Assembly: GCF_025602895.1 (NCBI RefSeq)
Contig: NW_026516310.1
Coordinates: 94,157 to 158,156 of the forward strand
Direction of reading: 5' to 3'
Length of the DNA: 64,000 nt
From: Polychytrium aggregatum
Lineage: Eukaryota > Chytridiomycota > Chytridiomycetes > Polychytriales
The position numbers were made by a program, and so were the translations under genes. Below, piece after piece: positions 60,401 through 64,000 of this stretch. The notes beneath the pieces are model-generated. The model ran no database searches and was not told where the DNA came from. It was given only the letters and a program-made list of their open reading frames with translations. How positions within the stretch are numbered: the stretch's first letter is position 1; the number at the start of each line of letters is the position of its first letter.

Positions 60401-60491
60401 GATGACCGTAGCGCAGCCTGAGGCTGTCGAGTCGACCGAGACCGCCGCTCAGGACGAGGGCGACGACGACGAGGATGAAAATGATGCCTAG
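54429..60491 (+). CDS. AQR: Aquarius (AQR/Cwf11) intron-binding spliceosomal helicase
   Basis: ATG 54429, stop 60489-60491, about 9 exons. AQR is an SF1 RNA helicase that binds introns upstream of the branch point within the spliceosome. After an Ala/Glu/Pro N-terminus the armadillo-like part begins [20 protein letters not shown] (about 54968). It continues with [20 protein letters not shown] and [20 protein letters not shown], then [14 protein letters not shown]. The helicase core is clear: [20 protein letters not shown] (58258), [34 protein letters not shown] (motif II with EEAA), [20 protein letters not shown], and [14 protein letters not shown] after the last intron (59480-59682). [20 protein letters not shown] and [13 protein letters not shown] close the core. 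A low-complexity Ala/Glu tail follows. Similarity to human AQR is near line by line. Confidence 0.97.
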
Positions 60492-60594
60492 TCGTGCGAC
60501 CCGCAGCCGACTCTTTCTTTCGATTCGGGCATCGAGGGTGCTGATCGCGAGTCCTGCATCCCAATGCGGTGCGCAACGTGATTACAGCGTTTGT

Positions 60595-60690
60595 AAATGA
60601 AATGAGACACCCCCGTTTTTAACCAGGACAGTGTTTTTCTGGAACCTGAATACACCCACCCACTCATCGCATTCATGGCCAAGCACATCA
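60595..60690 (-). pseudogene. Fanzor C-terminal tail, reverse copy (fragment F1)
   Basis: Reverse strand: gggtgtattcagg near 60645-60657, then ggtgtctcatttcattta, which resembles ggtgtctatttcatttt of fragment E. The same segment type occurs at 36672-36755. It ends where the forward fragment begins. Confidence 0.55.
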
Positions 60691-60915
60691 CCATCTTGAT
60701 ATCGAGAAACCACACTTTGTCCGGAGCTGTGCAAGCTGCCATACGCTGTGGGATCGAGACATCAATGCCTCAAGGAACATGATCTCGGTATGCCAGTCGA
60801 TCATCGCCACAGGAGATCGACCGAGTGTATTCAAGACTGTGCTCCCGAAACCAACCAAAACCACTCGATTGCCAACCAGGACGGGAAACAATCTTTCTGG
60901 ATAGACTGTATACAA
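60690..60915 (+). pseudogene. Fanzor C-terminal fragment, forward copy (fragment F2)
   Basis: Reads LDIEKPHFVRSCASCHTLWD, then RDINASRNMISVCQSIIATG, then SVFKTVLPKPTKTTRLPT, almost identical to residues in the longest copy (41505-41700). It then has a short deletion and ends with the same ctttctggatagactgta stretch. It is the closest relative of fragment D in the window, so it is probably a recent truncated copy. Confidence 0.9.
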
Positions 60916-61147
60916 CCAATGTATTCGAGGGAGCTATGTGGATGGGCGGGGCAAGGAGCGTCAGACAACAGCCCGAGAGAGGTGGACAAAAACAATCAAG
61001 AATCGGATGGGTGGGTGGCTGGAAAGGGCCAGGACGGAGGCCAGGGCTTCTCGCAGCCGCATGTGGGCGATATCGTGGAAAGTCGCTGCGAAGACAGAAC
61101 CAAGATTGTGGAGGGGGGGAGAGGGGCGATACCGCAATCGCTGAAAT

Positions 61148-63988
61148 TCAAGCAGCCTCGGTCAAGGCGCCATCCTCGTCTTGCTCATGGGCAATCACCG
61201 TGCAGGTCCCTTCATCATTCTCGTTGTATGTATCGGTGAATCCGGCGTCGTTCGGGGGCCGAGGACTGGCCGCGGCCAGGCTTTGTCGGCGAGTGCTGCT
61301 GCTCTCACGTCGCCGATCAGCGCTGATGGTCTCGTCTTCGGCATAATCTTCCAGGTCGTATTGGTCCATGGAGTCAAACTCTTCCTCCTCAAAGTACGAG
61401 GGATCGTCAGGAGTCAGGTTGCTGAGGCCGCCTGTGCCGTCGTCGCTTGGTGCAGCGGCCCTGCGCTCCGTAGCCATCTTGACCCACTCGTCGAAATCAA
61501 AGTCTTCAAAGTCGACTTGGGCAAAGGGGTGATCGAGCAGCTGCGCAGCAGTCGAACGCCTCTCCGAGTCGCTGTATGGAGAAGGTCGCATGGTTGAGAA
61601 GAGCAGCCGCAATGAGCCCCATGGCCTTGCGTCGCCAAAGCCTCACGCACACACCCGGCCCGTGCAAAGAGCAAGAAATGAAGCGATCGAGTGCGTGGGG
61701 GGGGGGACGTGCAACCTACACGACAAGACAATCGTTGATGAATGCCTTGGAGGCTTCCGACAAACTATCCGGGATCGGGGGTGAATTGCCTGTGCCCAGC
61801 AGGTAGACAATGTTACCATGCACCTTGTGCCAAGGATGGATGCCCGTCAGCATCTCGAGGACCAGGCAGCCCAGACTCCTGGAGGATTGTGAGCAGATGA
61901 AATGCAAGTGAAACCGAGGCAAAGCAAAGCGATGCGGGATATAAAGCAGTGTCTCTGTCAGTATGAATGTGATATCCGCGGGCCAACAAATGAGATGACC
62001 CCGGCCCCTCAGGCAACAGGCACAAATGGAAAGCCATCACGAGCAACCACGATCCACAGTGCCTCGGGTACCACGGATCCTCACCAAATATCAATCTTTG
62101 CACCGTATCCTTTGCCTCGGGCGACCTCGGGAGCCATCCATGGGACAGTGCCCTGCATCGACATGTTTGTCAGGCGCTTGTAGGTGCGCTCAGTGTCTGT
62201 ACAAGATGCAGATGGGATTCGTCAGGACCGTGCGCTATAACAACGACCAATCTCATACGAACGCTGTAATGGTGGGTGCCCAAGGTGATCGCGAGCATTC
62301 ATCCACGAGGGACATGGCTGTCCAAGACAGAGTGCTTACCGGTTCGCTTGGAGATGCCGAAATCAGAGATCTTTGCCACTCCGTCAACATCGACCAGAAC
62401 TGGGCAATAGAAGGGGCCAGACAGAAGTGCATTCCCAGTGAGTTAAACAAAGGAGGAGGATGGGGCGATCAGGGGGGGGATGTGTGGCAGCTGGGCCATC
62501 CAAATCGGCATCGTGTTTGGCGCAACCAAGCGATGTCCTGGCTGCATCTGTTGCGGCAGTCCTGTCAGCCACTCACCATTGGCACCCTTGATATCACGAT
62601 GGATGATGCCCCTAGACGCCGGATAAAGTTGTGGAATCACCGCTTGTGTCAGACACGAAGCTGTGGCCTCGCTGGAGCCCCGCTGTAGCCTCTTTGCAGC
62701 AGAGCGCGGCACGCCCACCCTCCTGCACGAAAGACGACTGCGTTTGTACTTACTTTCCATGCAGGTAAGAGAGGCCACAGAGGATCTGCATGGTCATGTG
62801 GCGCGTGATGTCGTCGTCGAACTTGCCGTACTTGGCCAGACAACTGGCAATCGAGCCACCAGACACGTACTCGAGGAAGACGTTGAACGTGGTGGGAGTC
62901 ACCTCCGACCCTGAGAAACATTGGCACATCCGTTCGTCAGGCACTCTGCTTCCACCGGACTCGACGAGCCACACATATCCATGCACGCGCACGCGCACAT
63001 CATGCACATGCAGACGCTTACCAAGGTAGCGGACAATGTTGATATCGTCCAGTTCCTCGAGCAGCTCGATTTCCTTGCGGAGAGCCTCCTCCTTCTTGCG
63101 CTTCTGGGCGTCGTTGGCGGTGCCCAGCACGACTTGCTTCACTGCCATGATCTGGAGGGTATCCAGATCCAGTCCGTGGAACACACGGCCGTAGGCACCT
63201 TGGCCAATAAGTCGGCCTTGCTCCCAACGTATCACGCGCCGGATGCTGTTCTGAGGCTGCTCTGTCTGCGTCGCAGGCTCGACGCCACCGTGCTCGCCTT
63301 GATCACCCTCAGCGGCCAGGGCCACCTGAGCAGCCAGGAAGGAGTCCTCTGAGTCTGGGATGCTCGAGCGGGCTCGGCTCTGGCGGATGCTTGTCTCGAA
63401 CACCGAGTCAGCCATAATAGATGAGCTGCGTCGCTGGATCGAAGGCGAGCCTTTGACAAACGAAACAGCGTCGACATCGGCGTCGACATCGGCATCGGTA
63501 TCACCTGCAAGCCCGGCATCGGCGGCTCCAGGGACAAGAACGGTGTTGATTTTGGTGTCCGCGTCGGCATCCATGCCGGCGTCGATATCGCTAGCATCCT
63601 CCTCGCTTTCCTCCAGCAAAGCCTCGCGAGCACTTGCTCCTTCAAACGAAGGGCGACCCTTTGCCGATTCGGCACGCGACAGCAGCGAGGGTTTGCGCAA
63701 ATGAAGCTGAGGAGAGGAGCGGTGGGTGCTGCCAATGTACTCGTTCAGGAGGCCATTGATGGAGACGTCCGAGTTGCTGCGACCAATGCCACTGGGCAGA
63801 TCCAGCCGATAGATGCTCGGCATCACATCCGAATCGGCGCTCGGGAGGCGGCTAAGCTCGGAAGCGGCATCGTCGTCAATGTTGTAGCCGCGTGACTTGA
63901 CTTCGATCGACGGTCGAGCCGCGCCGCTGTCCTCGGAAGTATTTCGCTGTCGGGCATTTTGGGCAGCAGTGCCTGCCCGACGGATCAT
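61148..63988 (-). CDS. STE11/MEKK-type MAP kinase kinase kinase
   Basis: Stop at 61148-61150; the upstream-most ATG in the window is at 63988, and more 5' exons may lie beyond the right edge. A long acidic N-terminus (with Asp-Ala/Val repeats at about 63450-63560) leads to the kinase: WEQGRLIGQGAYGRVFHGLD (Gly loop), IMAVKQV (Lys), EEALRKEIELLEELDDINIV, FNVFLEYVSGGSIASCL, GIIHRDIKGAN (HRDxKxxN), and VDGVAKISDFGISK (DFG). GTVPWMAPEVARGKGY, DIWSLGCLVLEMLTGIHPW and RSTAAQLLDHPF follow. HRDIKGAN and GTVPWMAPEV are typical of MAPKKKs such as Ste11/Bck1. A C-terminal tail of about 110 residues is rich in Asp, Glu and Ser. At least six introns interrupt the kinase domain. The exact subfamily is open. 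Confidence 0.9.
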
Positions 63989-64000
63989 GGAGGTACTAGT

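Larger units (their letters stand above)
60492..61147. other. Convergent intergenic region with head-to-head Fanzor tails
   Basis: About 650 bp between the 3' ends of Aquarius and the MAPKKK. The left half holds two Fanzor remnants. The right half (60916-61147) shows nothing distinctive apart from a G run near 61113. Confidence 0.6.

Overview
This window is nuclear DNA from an early-diverging, flagellated fungus, most probably a chytrid (Chytridiomycota in the broad sense). Four things point there. Almost every gene is split by short GT-AG introns of about 60-250 nt. There are fungal hallmarks: a chitin synthase, the fungal inner-membrane translocase subunit Tim54, and GT32 and GT71 Golgi glycosyltransferases. 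There are flagellum-linked genes (CCDC180-like, RAB28). There are genes that yeasts and moulds mostly lack (nicastrin, paladin-like, PARP, FHIP-like). Genes are dense, about one per 3.4 kb, on both strands. The species cannot be named from the sequence alone.

Layout. 1-2401 (+) 3' part of an FHIP/RAI16-like gene; 2611-5194 (-) NHX1; 5851-8574 (+) SAD1/USP39; 8979-10544 (+) arrestin fold with a C-terminal SH3 domain; 10962-14110 (-) PARP; 14806-21600 (+) CCDC180-like; 21917-24062 (+) PPIL4; 25150-28729 (+) chitin synthase; 29453-36477 (+) three-module paladin-like phosphatase; 37180-38459 (-) RAB28; 38878-40015 (-) coatomer zeta; 40850-41797 (+) Fanzor ORF; 42320-43671 (+) TIM54; 44397-46236 (-) GT32; 47198-49019 (-) GT71; 49665-53520 (+) nicastrin; 54429-60491 (+) Aquarius; 61148-63988 (-) MAPKKK, possibly running off the right edge.

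Functional themes. Three genes are spliceosomal (USP39, PPIL4, AQR), which fits an intron-rich genome. A second group serves membrane traffic and the secretory pathway (FHIP-like, NHX1, arrestin-like, coatomer zeta, RAB28, GT32, GT71, nicastrin). CCDC180 and RAB28 are cilium/flagellum-associated. PARP, MAPKKK and the paladin-like protein cover stress and signalling.

The most interesting accessory signal is a dispersed family of Fanzor (eukaryotic TnpB-like, RNA-guided nuclease) copies in the gaps between genes. There are six loci: about 24.3-24.6, 28.76-29.07, 36.67-37.03, 40.85-41.81, 53.59-54.08 and 60.59-60.92 kb. One copy keeps a 315-codon open frame with the zinc ribbon and the RuvC-III motif but has lost RuvC-I. 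Two loci appear to be pairs of truncated 3' halves arranged head to head.

Limits. Introns were placed by eye from splice motifs and protein-family continuity. Gene ends are given as start-to-stop spans that include introns, and no database search was run.
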